Shown: positions 1 through 9,970 of the stretch, in pieces | How the letters are laid out: each line of letters starts with the position of its first letter | Numbering within the stretch: the first letter of the stretch is position 1 | Assembly (NCBI GenBank): GCA_008973525.1 | Contig: WACJ01000298.1 | Coordinates: forward strand, 62,001-126,000 | Direction of reading: 5' to 3' | From: Stenopsyche tienmushanensis | Lineage: Eukaryota; Arthropoda; Insecta; Trichoptera; Stenopsychidae | DNA length: 64,000 bases | Program-made: the position numbers and the translations under genes | Notes under the pieces: model-generated | What the model was told of the DNA's origin: nothing | Seen by the model: only the letters and a program-made list of their open reading frames with translations | Databases searched by the model: none

Positions 1-500
1 AACTGCCTGTTGGCGTTTCACTTGTCGGGACGTTCAAGCCAATTTGCCAAAAAAAACCATAATATTTTCATTTTATTCGTGGCTTTCTATGTTATTTGCT
101 AGATATTGGCGCTTTCTTCAGCAGCATCATGACGTTTATGCTCTACTTTTAAACAAAAAGCTGTTATTTCCGATTGTTTGCTGTGGGCTGATAGATGATC
201 TATATAAATTTCATTGTTTGGATCCATGCACTTGTGAAGATTTCTTTTCAATTTTGTGTTTCATCCAGCGGAAGGATCTTCATTTTAAAAATACAGCTCA
301 AATTATGCAGCCCAGTCTTTTAGTATGTTTTTTTTAGAGCAAACTCTTTCATATTTTTATCGTTTCCATCTTTACTATCTTCTGCTGAATTTTGACATAT
401 ATCAGATGCTATTTCCATTAATTTTGCTTCATCAGGTCCGTTTTATATCAAGCCTTCTTCTTCTATAGAATCACGATTGGATGGATTCATACGAATTAAA
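1..500 (-). pseudogene. Degenerate coding remnant, unidentified (probably transposon-derived)
   Basis: On the minus strand one reading frame runs from about 480 down to 60 with only a few stops. It starts MNPSNRDSIEEEGLI and contains an acidic stretch (AEDSKDGNDKNMKE) and a stretch near KLKRNLHKCMDP. The low density of stops in AT-rich DNA suggests a decayed protein end rather than chance. The acidic tail recalls the C-termini of pogo/Tigger/jerky-type transposases, but no diagnostic motif is present, so the family is not assigned. The first 50 bases, read on the minus strand, also match a short repeat seen at 27090-27145 and 59430-59475 (core AAATTGGCTTGAACGTC), which may be a transposon end. 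Confidence 0.3.
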
Positions 501-1383
501 CTGTTAAAATATTGAATTAATTTTAAAGTTTAGATAATAAATACACAATGTAAATGTACCAAATAACAATGATGCTTAAAATATTTGATGTATAAGTCAA
601 ATTCTATTTTATGTGCCCATTGTAATATGATTCAGATATTTTTGGGGCCGTCAAATAGATAGTATTTCATACAGAGGAAGAAAATAAATAATGGTTTTGC
701 AGAAAACTGCTGATGTAATGATAATATCACAATACACTGTCATTGTAACGTAAATATAAGCTGAACAAAGTATAAATATGTGGACGTAAGTAGCATTAAA
801 AATAGTATGATAGGAAAAAAAATACAAAATGATTCATTTGGAGCCGAAAAAATGAGCTTGGAGTGAAAAAACCGTTATTTTTCCTGAACTGATAAAAATA
901 TTTTTGAACGTTTGATCAATTGGAATTAAATTAAAAAAGTGATTAATATAATAAATGCGGTAAACGTGATTGCTTCGCGGAAATCTCAAAGTTTTTGTGG
1001 TTTCCCAGTCTATACTAAATGTAGGTTCAGTCAAAATGTGCAAAATGAATTTGACATGAATTCACGGTTAGCGTTTGACGTGAGAAGCAAATATGTTGTA
1101 CTGGAATACTTGGAATAAGATGAAGCACTACATAAGGTTCAACGGCGAAGTTCAATGTTCTGAATTTTATTGAACCGTTTAATGTTTACGACATGACTTG
1201 TAACAAACCACACGAACGGCGTCAGTAAAAATAATTCATATATAAATAAAAATAATTTCTATTATAAAAGGATTTAAAAACATGCCAAATTAAATGGCGA
1301 TTAGTTAAAAGCAGGGCTTCGCACCGTTAAGATTTTGGTTCCGAGAAAAATAAGATTTTTTCTGTTTTCGGTTCGGTTTCGAG
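501..1383. other. Stretch without recognised gene
   Basis: AT-rich sequence with frequent stops in all frames. I see no gene, RNA or complete transposon. The last 60 bases hold a weak match to the GGTTCGG repeat family described at 2535-2650. Confidence 0.6.
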
Positions 1384-2165
1384 TAGGGAATCCAATCCCG
1401 TGATCCCGGACAGTTTTAAGTGCTCATGAATCGCAGGACTAGTAAACGTAATCCCGAAAAAACCGGGATTGAATTTTTTATCTAACAGAAATCATACACC
1501 TCACCAGCATAGTGAAGACTACTAAATCGAGACATATCCGCCGAAATCTGGACGCTTGGAAATAGTAGCATATGTGTATACATACACGTACATATATTTT
1601 TTTCAAATTGTTGTATTAACCTTTCCCTACCGGTGATGTATTTACTACACCTCGACCCTATAAATGGGAATATCGACATGAAATATAATAGATACAGGGT
1701 TCAGAATTTTTGCATTCCTCCGTAATATAATTACGAATCATATCAAAGTATTATAGTATGTGAGTATTCATCTGCAGCGATGGAAATAAATAATTTGTCG
1801 GGAAATCGGGAACTTTGCGAGTTTTAGTCCGTGTCTCAGCAGAAAGGAATTTTGTCAGTCACATTGATGGTGTTATACGAAAATGGGGGCTCACGCGGTC
1901 ATCAACTCGAACTAGTATTTAAATATCTGATGACGATACTTCCAACGAATGTGGGGGCTGAGCGTGCATTTTCAGCAGCAGGTTGCCTGCCTTTCAAAAT
2001 CAGATCCAGACTAAATGACTCGATGCTTTAATGTTACTTCGGGCATATTTTCAAAATAATATTTGAATTTTTTAGTGTTTCATTTATCTATTTTTGAATA
2101 GTGGATGGTTTAATGCAATCCCGAAATTTCAGGATCGAAATTTTGGTTCGGGATTGGATTCCCTA
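1384..2165 (+). mobile_element. hAT-type element, family A copy 1
   Basis: The ends are inverted repeats: TAGGGAATCCAATCCCG at the left and its complement at the right (about 2148-2165). Flanking 8-mers (GTTTCGAG and ATTCGGAG) match only partly, consistent with an old target duplication. The interior carries the C-terminal piece of a hAT transposase on the + strand. Two related copies lie at 5297-5920 and 42722-43030 in the opposite orientation. With under 800 bp and one transposase fragment, this is an internally deleted, non-autonomous copy. Confidence 0.75.
1831..2031 (+). pseudogene. hAT transposase C-terminal dimerisation fragment
   Basis: The open frame ends with LPTNVGAERAFSAAG followed by RSRLNDSML. 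This is the hAT C-terminal dimerisation pattern, in which a serine/glycine-E-R-x-F-S core is followed some 15 residues later by R-S-R-L. In active hAT transposases this region lies at the extreme C-terminus of a protein of 600 residues or more. Here the BED finger and the catalytic RNase-H-like fold are absent. The homologous position in the copy at 5297-5920 lacks these roughly 30 residues, so the two copies carry different deletions. The apparent ATG is not a genuine start. Confidence 0.7.
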
Positions 2166-3458
2166 ATTCGGAGTGCGTAAATATAAGCATTCTACATGAA
2201 TAATATTGTCGAATTTATTCTCTTTAAATATTGTTAATTAGCGTATTATTTTCCATTTTTATTTCTATGTAGAGACTATGAATTTACATTTTTTTTTAAA
2301 AAAAAATCTTTCTAGAAAATGTCTAAAATTTTAATGTTGTCACTCAGGTTACAAACAAAATATAAACAACTAATTAAAGGTGTTATAATTAGAATTAGTT
2401 ATACATAAGGCTGGAAGTTTGGAATTATCAGCTTGGAATACATAGCACTAGGAAACAGATTAAAATTGGAGAGTTTCATTCTAGATACATAGCAAATATA
2501 TACAAAGAAATAAGCTAAACAAAATACACAATAATGACTATCGTATCGAACCGCTATTTTCGAATCGGTTCAGTTCTGGTTTTCGTTCCTATAAAAATAA
2601 CGGTATTACTGATAATCGGTTTTTGGTTCAGTTCCGGTCGAAAGTCCTGAAAATTCATGCATAGATCATTACCTTACTAAATAATTAATATTGAAATAAT
2701 CTTATCAGCAACCATATGTGGAATGCTAAAACAAGCAGAGAGACTTTAGATACTTTAAACGTACTTGAGATTTTATTTTCACATCTCCACTTGTAATCGA
2801 ATAATTCTTCTCATCTGCTATAATATAGATTTGCAACAGCATCTTCTTCCAAAACGAAAAAGAATTAAAAACCTGTTTCGGCCGATAATCCTCAGAATCC
2901 ATGAGGTCACTCGTTATATGACGCTCGTTAACCCTTTGCGGTCTCTAAAAATAAATACCCTGCAGGTCCTTAAATGTGAGCAAAATTGTTGAACTGAATT
3001 AAAATTTATGTAGAATTCCTTTGATTGTATTATCTGAAATAGCTCCGTGTCCAACCTGTTAAAGTTCAAGAGAAAATATCGATCTGTCAAGTGTAAATCT
3101 GGTCAATCTCTTGTTATTTTTCAGACTCATAAACATCTTTAACTGAACACGAGGAATATAAAAATGATCAATTGATTGATCTGCACGAATGCAGTTTGCG
3201 GCGGAATTTTCGCCAAAAGTGCGACGTGTCGATAAATAGACGATAAACTACAGTCAGATAGTTTTCTTAACTATTCCAGGTAGCCCATTGTTTTGATTGC
3301 TTATTTGAAGTGGCTTTTAGCAATTCCTTTAAATGTATTTTTAATTTGTGTAGCTTAACGTAACCCTATAACTCGCTATAAATATGGGTTCGTTTTACAT
3401 CGATTCGGTTTGCGCTAGCTCTTGTAGGAACGGAGTTGAGGCATAAACCGAGTTTATA
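2166..3458. other. Stretch without gene, containing two dispersed repeats
   Basis: No coding sequence is recognised. Bases 2195-2345 resemble parts of the repeat at 43600-43830 and 45470-45640 (shared motif TCTAGAAAATGTCTA). Bases 2535-2650 hold a GGTTCGG-family repeat. The rest is unremarkable AT-rich DNA. Confidence 0.55.
2535..2650 (-). repeat. GGTTCGG dispersed repeat, copy 1
   Basis: A core of about 95 bp recurs at 2535-2650 (minus), 8565-8660, 28430-28525, 28895-28990 and 42310-42405, with a partial match near 34975-35010. The shared skeleton is TTGGAACGAAAACCG, then TTGAACCGATT, then TTTTGGTTCGGTA. No TIR, poly-A tail or coding capacity is visible, so the class is unknown. Confidence 0.65.
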
Positions 3459-3955
3459 TTAGGGGGACCAAAGAGCATTCACGTACTTTGAGACCTTATG
3501 TTTGAGCTCAATTTTTGTCCAAACACAGTGACGGAAACATCTTTCTAAATTATTTTTGTACAACTATTATTAAACATTATTTCTGTGCAACAGGTTTTCA
3601 ATATTGAAATTGAATTGAATTGTTTCAGAACTGTCAATATTGGTTTTAGAAATGTAAATCAAGCAATAGAAGCTTAAAGGATGAACCGAGAATGAGAGGA
3701 TCTTCCAATTTTGATGATAATGCAGTAAAATCTGTAATCCAGTCAGATCTACAACGACAAACATCGAGGATCAATCGCAAAGACTGTGATCCCATTGGGA
3801 GCGTTTAAAACTCGTCGGCAAAACGAATAGGATAGGCGTTATGGGGTAGGATGGGTATGGCACGCCTTTTTTGCTTCTAAGCCGAAAGGTTTTTACAAAA
3901 AACTGATGAGAACTGCCAAAGTGGGTGGAATAAAAATGCTTAATTTTCCACATAG
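3459..3955 (-). mobile_element. Mariner-type MITE (TTAGGGGGACC family), right end lost
   Basis: The left end is TTAGGGGGACC preceded by TA, followed by a block ending near GTCCAAACACAGTGACGG. Further right the block around 3790-3860 matches the middle of the copies at 11303-11523 and 18906-19408. About 260 bp between those blocks is absent from the other copies, so it is either an insertion or the ancestral interior. The right terminus cannot be recognised. TA flanks and TIR shape suggest mobilisation by a Tc1/mariner transposase. Confidence 0.55.
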
Positions 3956-4105
3956 TTCCCTTCGTTACAAATTCATTTTCAATTTCAAGTAGTAGTAGTG
4001 TGCCAAATACATATCATTGGTAGGTATTTTTAGCATAATAAGGGAAAGGTTAATGCAAACATTTCAATTACTATGTATACGTGAAGACTAATATTTATGA
4101 AAATA

Positions 4106-4868
4106 AGTGTTGTCCCATAAGTTTCTTTCGTTTTCATATTAAGAGAAAAATAAACAAAAATTTTTATTACATCAAAATTTATTGAATAATATATGATCCA
4201 TTCTGTTTTATTACCTTTCTCCATTTCTCCGGAAGCCTCATAATGTCTTCTTGCCAAAATTTCCCAGGTTTTTTGACAAAATATTGATCAAGGTACATTT
4301 TTATATCATTTTTCGAATTAATTTTTTTACCACGTAAAGAATTTTTCAATGAAAGAAATAAATAATAATCTGAAGAGGCAATGTCCGAAGAGTATGAAGG
4401 ATGAGGTCTGGGCGTTTTCTGGCAATTGCATCCTTTAGATTGTCTAATTGGAAACAATATTTTGTTGAATTGATCGTTTCACCTTGCTTAAGTAGCTCAT
4501 AATAAACTACCCCCTTCCAGTCCCACCAAATGCAAAGCAAAACATTTTTTGGATGTAGGCCAGGTTTAGCTACAGTTAAAGCTTCTGTACCCTTGGTCCG
4601 AGACCGTTTACGTTGGATATTCTCATAGAGTATCCAACTTTCATCTCCAGTCACAAGTCTCTTCAAAAAAGGTTGGCTATCATGTCGTTGGAGAAGAAGA
4701 TCGCATGTTGAAACACGCTGAAGTTTATTTGTCAGTTCATGAGGAAGCCACACATCTGAACGATTGATGTAGCCCAATTTTGTCAGATGATTATGTATGG
4801 ATTTTCTTCAACCATGGCTATGATTAGATCTGTGTTCATTTTCTAAAGAAACTTATGGGATAACCTAA
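4106..4868 (-). mobile_element. Mariner element, family M1 copy 1 (decayed)
   Basis: Both ends carry the M1 inverted repeat (core TGTCCCATAAGTTTCTTT). The transposase lies on the minus strand. It has a helix-turn-helix part (YINRSDVWLPHEL), the first catalytic block (VTGDESWILYEN) and LLCIWWDWKGVVYYELL. A deletion then joins ARKRP to the C-terminal YSSDIASSDYYLF block, removing the HRDNARSH block with the second aspartate, and a frame shift follows the junction. Three further copies lie at 31148-31676, 35016-35922 and 49172-49731. Confidence 0.9.
4346..4777 (-). pseudogene. Mariner transposase fragment (M1)
   Basis: The 143-residue open frame covers roughly the second quarter to the middle of a mariner transposase of about 345 residues. 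It spans the end of the second helix-turn-helix, the VTGDESW catalytic motif (first Asp of the D,D34D triad) and the CIWWDWKGVVYYELL strand. It ends in nonsense after a deletion. A second open frame, overlapping it at 4179-4457, holds the C-terminal block with SDYYLF and EKWRKVI. The protein would be inactive because the second catalytic aspartate is gone. Confidence 0.9.
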
Positions 4869-5296
4869 TTTAAATAAGAAGAAAAATAGCAGATGTGGAG
4901 TGATACTAACCTGATAATTCTGTTGGTCCAATTATCGCATACATACTACAAATATGTATGCAATAATTGTACATATATAGTACATATGTGTATAAAGATG
5001 CGTTTAAATTTGGCAAATATTCACGAAAACATTAAGCCAAATCAAAGTGAAAGGTGGATGCGGAAATTGCAAAGCACAGAGATGCCAAGCTGATGTCCTT
5101 GTGTTTTGTTTCATTTCATCTGACATCTAACAGTTTGTCTTGAAATGAGAAAGGTAGAAAACGCGAATAGTAGCGTTCTTTGTTGCGCAGCGCATAATCA
5201 ATCATTTATCCCTTTAAAGAGGTAAGACACAATGTTGTGTCCGAATTCCAGTGACTCACAAAAAACATTCTTACACGTTGAGCTTGGAATAGGGAA
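4869..5296. other. Stretch without recognised gene
   Basis: A TATGTA-rich, microsatellite-like patch lies near 4940-5000. I see no gene or complete repeat. Confidence 0.55.
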
Positions 5297-5920
5297 TAGG
5301 GAATCCAAACCCGTCTATTTCTAATAAGTCTATTTCTTTAATATAAAAAATAAACTGAAGGTGAGTGAATTTTATTTATTTAAGACAAGATAAAAATACA
5401 ATTCAAAAATATATAAATGAAACATTATTTATTTTGAAAATATGCCCGAAGTAACATTAAACATCGAGTGTTTCGTCAACAAATATTTAAATTCTAGTTC
5501 AAATTGATGACCGCGTGAGTCCCCATTTTCGTATAACACCATCAATGTGACTGATAAAATTTCTTTCTGCTGAGACACGGACTAAAACTCGCAAAATTCC
5601 CGATTTCCCGACAAATTATTTATTTACGTCGCTGCAGATGAATACTTACATACTATAATACTTTGATGTGATTCGTAAATATATTACGGAGGAATGCAAA
5701 AATTCCGAACCCCGTATCTATTATATTTCATATCGATATTCCCATTTATAGAGTCGAGGTGTAGTAAATACATCACCGGTAGGGAAAGGTTAATACAACA
5801 ATTTGAAAAACATATATGTACGTGTATGTATACACATATGCTACTATTTCCAAGCGTCCAGATTTCGTCGATTTATTAATCCCGCGATTCATGAGCACTT
5901 AAGACGGTCCGGGATTGGAT
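5297..5920 (-). mobile_element. hAT-type element, family A copy 2
   Basis: It begins TAGGGAATCCAAACCCG and continues as the reverse complement of the element at 1384-2165, ending near CCGGGATTGGAT at about 5920, where the outer few TIR bases have diverged. The segment that encodes the hAT dimerisation motif in copy 1 is missing near 5470-5490, so no transposase domain remains. Confidence 0.75.
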
Positions 5921-5959
5921 CGGGACTACTTGGATCTTACTTGGAGTAGTATAAAAATA

Positions 5960-6025
5960 AGATACTCAATTTGTATTTTTATATATCATTAATAAATTTG
6001 TACAGCAAAATTCCGGATAATATTT
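5960..6025 (-). mobile_element. Mariner terminal fragment (GTACAGCAAAATTCCGG type)
   Basis: This short segment matches the inner side of the mariner-like terminus at 51683-51765 and a third copy at 7835-7885. The outer bases next to the TIR have been lost. No coding sequence is attached. Confidence 0.5.
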
Positions 6026-7779
6026 GAATAGCCTTCATATTTTGTGTATAGACGATCGTACATCGGATCTGTGATGATTATGTAAAGACGAGGGGTGTCC
6101 CGTCGGATCGGGGGGAAGTAGATGGATAATTGGTCGACCGGGGGTAGGCTGCAGGGGTTGTTGAAGAGGGATCAAATGAAGAGGTTGGTAACAGGTGTCT
6201 GCGCACACATCTTCCACCTTCTGCTTAGTTCTCCGAAGGCAGACGGCGTCAGTGGCTCGCTGCCAGCCCGCGCAGTGTCACGCACTGTATCGCCCACTCC
6301 GCCGCGAACCTCAGCAAAACTTTTTTCGATGGTACACCATCGGCGACGATACTCCGAAATATTTTTTTTTGTTCCCACCACCATTGCGATGATTCGATGC
6401 GCGTGTTCCGGGGGCTGTTCTGGCTTTTATTGCAGTTTTAACCGATTTTTTCCGACCGCAAAGTATACATTATTAACCGCAAAAATGCGGAAACGCAGCG
6501 GTCATGATGCTAACGTTGCCGTTATCGAATTTGTTTATGTTTATTTTTGCACATTTATAAATGGATTTATTGCCGAAGGTCGTATCGTATTTATATCACG
6601 GACCAAATCAATAAATATTGCAAATTCCAGCGAAGAAATCGAATGTTTATGTCATAATACTAAGCATCCCATGGGTGAGTTATTTCTGTGCATTATTATG
6701 ACATTTGAGTTTAAAAAAAGCGCTTAATTTACATAGAATCAGATGCTTGAATATAATTATTTCTTGATCAAAGAGATCCCGGATAAATTCAACGTTGTAT
6801 GCATAATCAATCAGAAAGATTTTATAAATTCTTGATGTTATAGCGTATTATTTGCGCTTTGATTTGGAATATATTTTTAATTAGAAATAGCGTTGATCGA
6901 TCGAAGATATTTCGTCAAGCACGAACGAACAGTTTTGTGCAATTAACACAATGTGGACCGCAAAAAAATAGCGTTCGGCAATCACATCCTTGAATGGGCA
7001 CTCGATCACACTTTCGTCTTCTCAGTTCGACGCACACGCCACAAATAAAATCAGGTTCCGCCCGACAAAAACCCGACGATGACCTTATGTTACATTGGGA
7101 ATCCCCTAGCAAAACATAAAAAGAACACAGATCTTGCATGATGTCCATCACGTCCCATTTTCTAATGTCATGACACTTGACACCGACGTACGTATCGAAA
7201 TTTTAACACATGTGAATCCGAAATGAATGACGTCTTCCGTGATTCAGCGATTTCGGCGCACCTTCGTGTGCATTCGACAATTCCATCAAAATAAACGCAG
7301 CATCCAATATTTATAAAGATTCGCAAAAAAGCAAATATTTTCCCAAGCGTTCGTTTCGGAAATAGGGCGATATTTGATCGATCTGCATTTCTTTGTTTGA
7401 CTGCAGCAGTCAAACAAATCGACGACCATCTCATGTGTTTATCGTCACGTAGTACCATCGGAATCGATAGGCAATTGACAGCCCAAGTGGTAAAAACCAC
7501 AAAATGCGGTCGTCATCGGTACATTTTTGTTCCGCCAAAAATGCTCCTTACGGTGCGAAAAAAGGACATCCCAGATTGTCACAGGAATTTGTGTACTGCA
7601 AGCACGTACGCAATGGGTTAATACAAAGATCCGTAGTATAAGGTCATAAAAATATTGTCATATCGCTGCGAATTTATTCGGTTTACCTGTCATTGGACAG
7701 CGTGAAAGCGTTGAATACGGCACTGAATGTGTCACACGCAGCTAAAATGTCCATCGGATCTTATGCATCAAAATTTTAG
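6026..7779. other. GC-richer stretch without recognised gene
   Basis: The region has higher GC than its surroundings, most clearly at 6100-6350 and 6950-7300. It holds the longest + strand open frame of the window, 201 codons at 6122-6727. That frame runs through homopolymers, has no recognisable domain and no matching initiation context. I therefore do not call it a gene. No repeat copy is seen here. Being unique and GC-rich upstream of the NOS promoter, it could contain regulatory DNA, which is inference only. Confidence 0.45.
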
Positions 7780-7885
7780 ACTCAAACTTACTATATTACT
7801 ATATAGTAAGTATTGAAGACTATATTACTATATAAGAATATCACTAATAAATTTGTACAGCATAATTCCGGGTTATATTTGAATG
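7780..7885. repeat. Short tandem CTATATTACTATATA units plus mariner end fragment
   Basis: The motif CTATATTACTATATA occurs twice about 35 bp apart at 7789-7832. It is followed by a copy of the mariner terminal fragment (TAATAAATTTGTACAGCA) also found at 5960-6025 and 51683-51765. Confidence 0.5.
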
Positions 7886-8463
7886 AAATGTTACAGTGTG
7901 CATTCATATCTCATTTTAAAATTCGGGTAAGGAATGATTCTGGGAGCGCTTCAGGATCTTTTCTTCGACTCAATCATTGGCAGTCACCGATGACTGACAA
8001 GGCATATTTGTAGCAATCAGACGCTCAAGAAAATATACGCTGGAGATCTTATCCAGATTTTTGAAGATCGTCAATCAAAATAAAAGCGAATAGAACTCAG
8101 AACACAACCGGAACGCGTGCGATCATTCGCTCATTTATGTGCGCCATTCGCGTTTAACAAATCCTGGTTCAGAGGCGATACAAAAAAATAACAGGATAAT
8201 CCTTCCCGTCCTCTATTATTGCTCTATTCGAATAACCGTTTCCCACAGGCGCAATACCGTAATTTTGAGCAATGTTCCTGAACGGCAGGAAAACCGCAAA
8301 AACCCGGAGATTTTTACGGACCGTCGGAAATACTTCGATTTTTGCATGATTTTCGATTTGTTTGATATTCCGAATAAATGGCGGCACGTCAATCGAAATG
8401 AAATTATTTTGCATATATTATAAAATAAAAAATGTAATTGAGCAATTTTCATGTTGTCTTATA
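7886..8463. other. Stretch without recognised gene
   Basis: Overlapping short open frames occur on both strands (8139-8452), but none shows a domain or codon preference that singles it out. I see no repeat copy. Confidence 0.55.
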
Positions 8464-9206
8464 TTAGGTCATCCCGAAATAAATCCATTATTTATTGTTA
8501 TTAACAACTAGCTTCCACTTTTTTTATAGTAACCATAGTTTCGACTATAAATAGGAATATAAATGAAATGATAAAAAACTAAAAACCGGTAAAATCGCTT
8601 TTTTTGGAACGAAAACCGTAACTGAACCGATTTGAAAATAACAAGGTTTTTTTGGTTCGATACACGTTTTATTTTTTTCCGCGTTAAAATGTGACCCATA
8701 TCATACTTATAGAGAATGATAAGATTAAAGGTTCGAAGCTCTTATTCAATAGGCAGCCTTGATCTTTGTGGTTTTTGAATTTATTTAAAAATAAAATGGA
8801 AATATCAAGACTCATTGAAATGTGAAGACATTTTTGGATTCGCCAATACAAAAAAAACGCCAAAAAACATCGTTTTTTTCTACAAAAAACATAGCAACTC
8901 ATCGGTGATTCGCGGGTGCTTAAGTGGTTAAGCTGGGACTTCCGAACTTTCAGCGAATACACGTCAAGTCAATATCCTTTCAAATCAATAACCCACACCT
9001 ACGTAAAAAAACGGTTCCAAATCTAGTTTTGGCTCTATGTGGGTGTCTTCCTAATTCAGGGGCATCTTGTATATTTTGGCTTCGCCATATTTACCCTTAC
9101 TAATAGGCACAAAAATTAAAGCTGATGAACTGAACAACAAGAATATGATTGTCTGGATATGAACGAGATCGTGTGAGAACAATGAATTTCTTTCGGGATG
9201 ACCTAA
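8464..9206. mobile_element. Non-autonomous mariner-type element (TTAGGTCATCCCG TIR)
   Basis: Inverted repeats of about 26 bp (TTAGGTCATCCCGAAA, two mismatches over the full length) are flanked on both sides by TA. The TIR layout resembles mariner (TTAGGT...CCC). The 743-bp interior has no transposase. It includes a GGTTCGG-family repeat at 8565-8660 and a weakly tRNA-like patch near 8915-8975. The right end lies about 250 bp before the NOS TATA box, so this insertion could have changed the upstream regulatory landscape. Confidence 0.8.
8565..8660 (+). repeat. GGTTCGG dispersed repeat, copy 2
   Basis: It shows the family skeleton TTTGGAACGAAAACCG, CTGAACCGATT and TTTTTGGTTCGATAC. It lies inside the TA-flanked element at 8464-9206, so it either inserted there or forms part of that element. 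Confidence 0.6.
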
Positions 9207-9452
9207 TATAAATTCTCACGTCGATAATGCACGTCATGTATGAATTAATTTAGCTTTGTATTTGCTTTTCAATGGTCATTTTCGGTACTTCAGAGAGGTA
9301 TCCCCATTCATGAAATTCATCAGAAGTGACTCAATATTTTCCTGAAGGAAAACTGTTATAGAAATGGTTGGGCATGTAGATAAGCACGTCTTCTACGTAA
9401 ACAACTTCGAACCCGACCTAAACTCCTCCGAGTCATTCGCTCTTGTCTTTCA
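9207..9452 (+). promoter_or_regulatory. Proximal upstream region of the NOS promoter
   Basis: This is unique sequence between the transposon end and the TATA box. It contains an AP-1-type heptamer TGACTCA at about 9329, a GAGTCA half-match near 9430, and an ACGTCA half-CRE near 9233. Such short matches are common by chance, so binding is inference. No repeat copy is present. Confidence 0.35.
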
Positions 9453-9517
9453 CATATAAGAAGTAGCTCAATCGCGTTTCGCTCAGTGTTAAGTTCGGCT
9501 TCGTGAGCGTCGGATCC
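9453..9517 (+). promoter_or_regulatory. Core promoter: TATA box, initiator, DPE-like match
   Basis: TATAAG begins at 9455. The arthropod initiator TCAGTG lies at 9483-9488, putting A+1 at 9485, 30 bp after the TATA start, which is the expected distance. At +28 to +32 (9512-9516) GGATC fits the DPE consensus RGWYV. The three elements in register, followed by an ATG-free leader and a coding exon, make this the predicted NOS start site. Confidence 0.65.
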
Positions 9518-9670
9518 CGCTCGTCACTATCACTTGTTCATTCAGTTTATTATTTTTCGTTGTGACAGTGATATCATAATCGCGTGTGTTTGTGCTGACG
9601 CAAGGATCCGGCGAATCTGCTGAATAAGTTCTGCAAGTGGTGCACAATCGCATACGAGAACACCGTGCCA
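9485..9670 (+). other. Predicted 5' untranslated leader of NOS
   Basis: The 186 bases from the predicted start site to the first ATG contain no ATG, as expected for a scanned leader. In the frame of the exon an in-frame TGA lies at 9596-9598 and no upstream ATG follows it, so translation should begin at 9671. The codons just upstream read like coding sequence (DPANLLNKFCKWC), so an alternative upstream exon spliced into this frame at the AG near 9604 cannot be excluded. Confidence 0.55.
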
Positions 9671-9964
9671 ATGATGTCCCAACACTTGACCAGTGTCTTC
9701 GAACAAATCGGCAATTTCACCAAAAACAACCTGACGTGCAGCAACAACAAGCATGCCAAAGAAAAGGAGCAAATCAACCAGATCAAGTCCGGCAATCATA
9801 CGACCGCCAATCATGTTTCCTGCCCGATCTCCGGATCTCCAGCACATCCAGCCCAAAGACCGGTACTCCCACAGCAACTGGCCCCTCTGAAGAAGCCCCT
9901 CAAGCTCAGAAACTTAGTCTCCAAGGCCGAGGCCTTTGATTCCCTCTACTTCAAAACGGCTCTG
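9671..9964 (+). CDS. NOS: Nitric oxide synthase, first coding exon (N-terminus)
   Basis: The 98 codons begin MMSQHLTSVFEQIGNFTKNN, resembling the N-terminus of insect nitric oxide synthase as I recall it (Drosophila starts MSQHFTSIFE). The second ATG is the likely conserved start. A polar linker rich in N, K, Q, H and P follows. The last 25 residues (KKPLKLRNLVSKAEAFDSLY) resemble the segment just before the zinc-binding cysteines of the oxygenase core, whose pattern is K-x-x-K-x-x-N then D-T-L. NOS makes NO and citrulline from arginine with haem, tetrahydrobiopterin, FMN, FAD and calmodulin. None of those domains is in this exon. The exon ends in phase 0 at a consensus donor. It lacks the glutamine-rich tract I remember in Drosophila. 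Family assignment is from memory, not a search. Confidence 0.7.
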
Positions 9965-9970
9965 GTAAGT
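9965..9970 (+). other. 5' splice donor of NOS intron
   Basis: CTG|GTAAGT is a strong match to the donor consensus. Coding quality collapses immediately after it. No matching acceptor with a NOS exon was found downstream. Confidence 0.75.

Noticed and set aside
6122..6727. 201-codon + strand open frame
   Set aside because: It runs through poly-T and low-complexity parts, has no domain, and overlaps equally long frames on the other strand. GC-richness alone explains the lack of stops.
8915..8975. tRNA-like patch (CTTAAGTGGTTAAG followed by a B-box-like stretch)
   Set aside because: It does not close an acceptor stem, the B box is poor, and it lies inside a mariner-type element. At most a tRNA-derived fossil.
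9340..9360. STAT-like site TTCCTGAAGGAA in the NOS upstream region
   Set aside because: The spacing does not fit TTCN3GAA or TTCN4GAA, so the well-known STAT control of insect NOS cannot be read from it.
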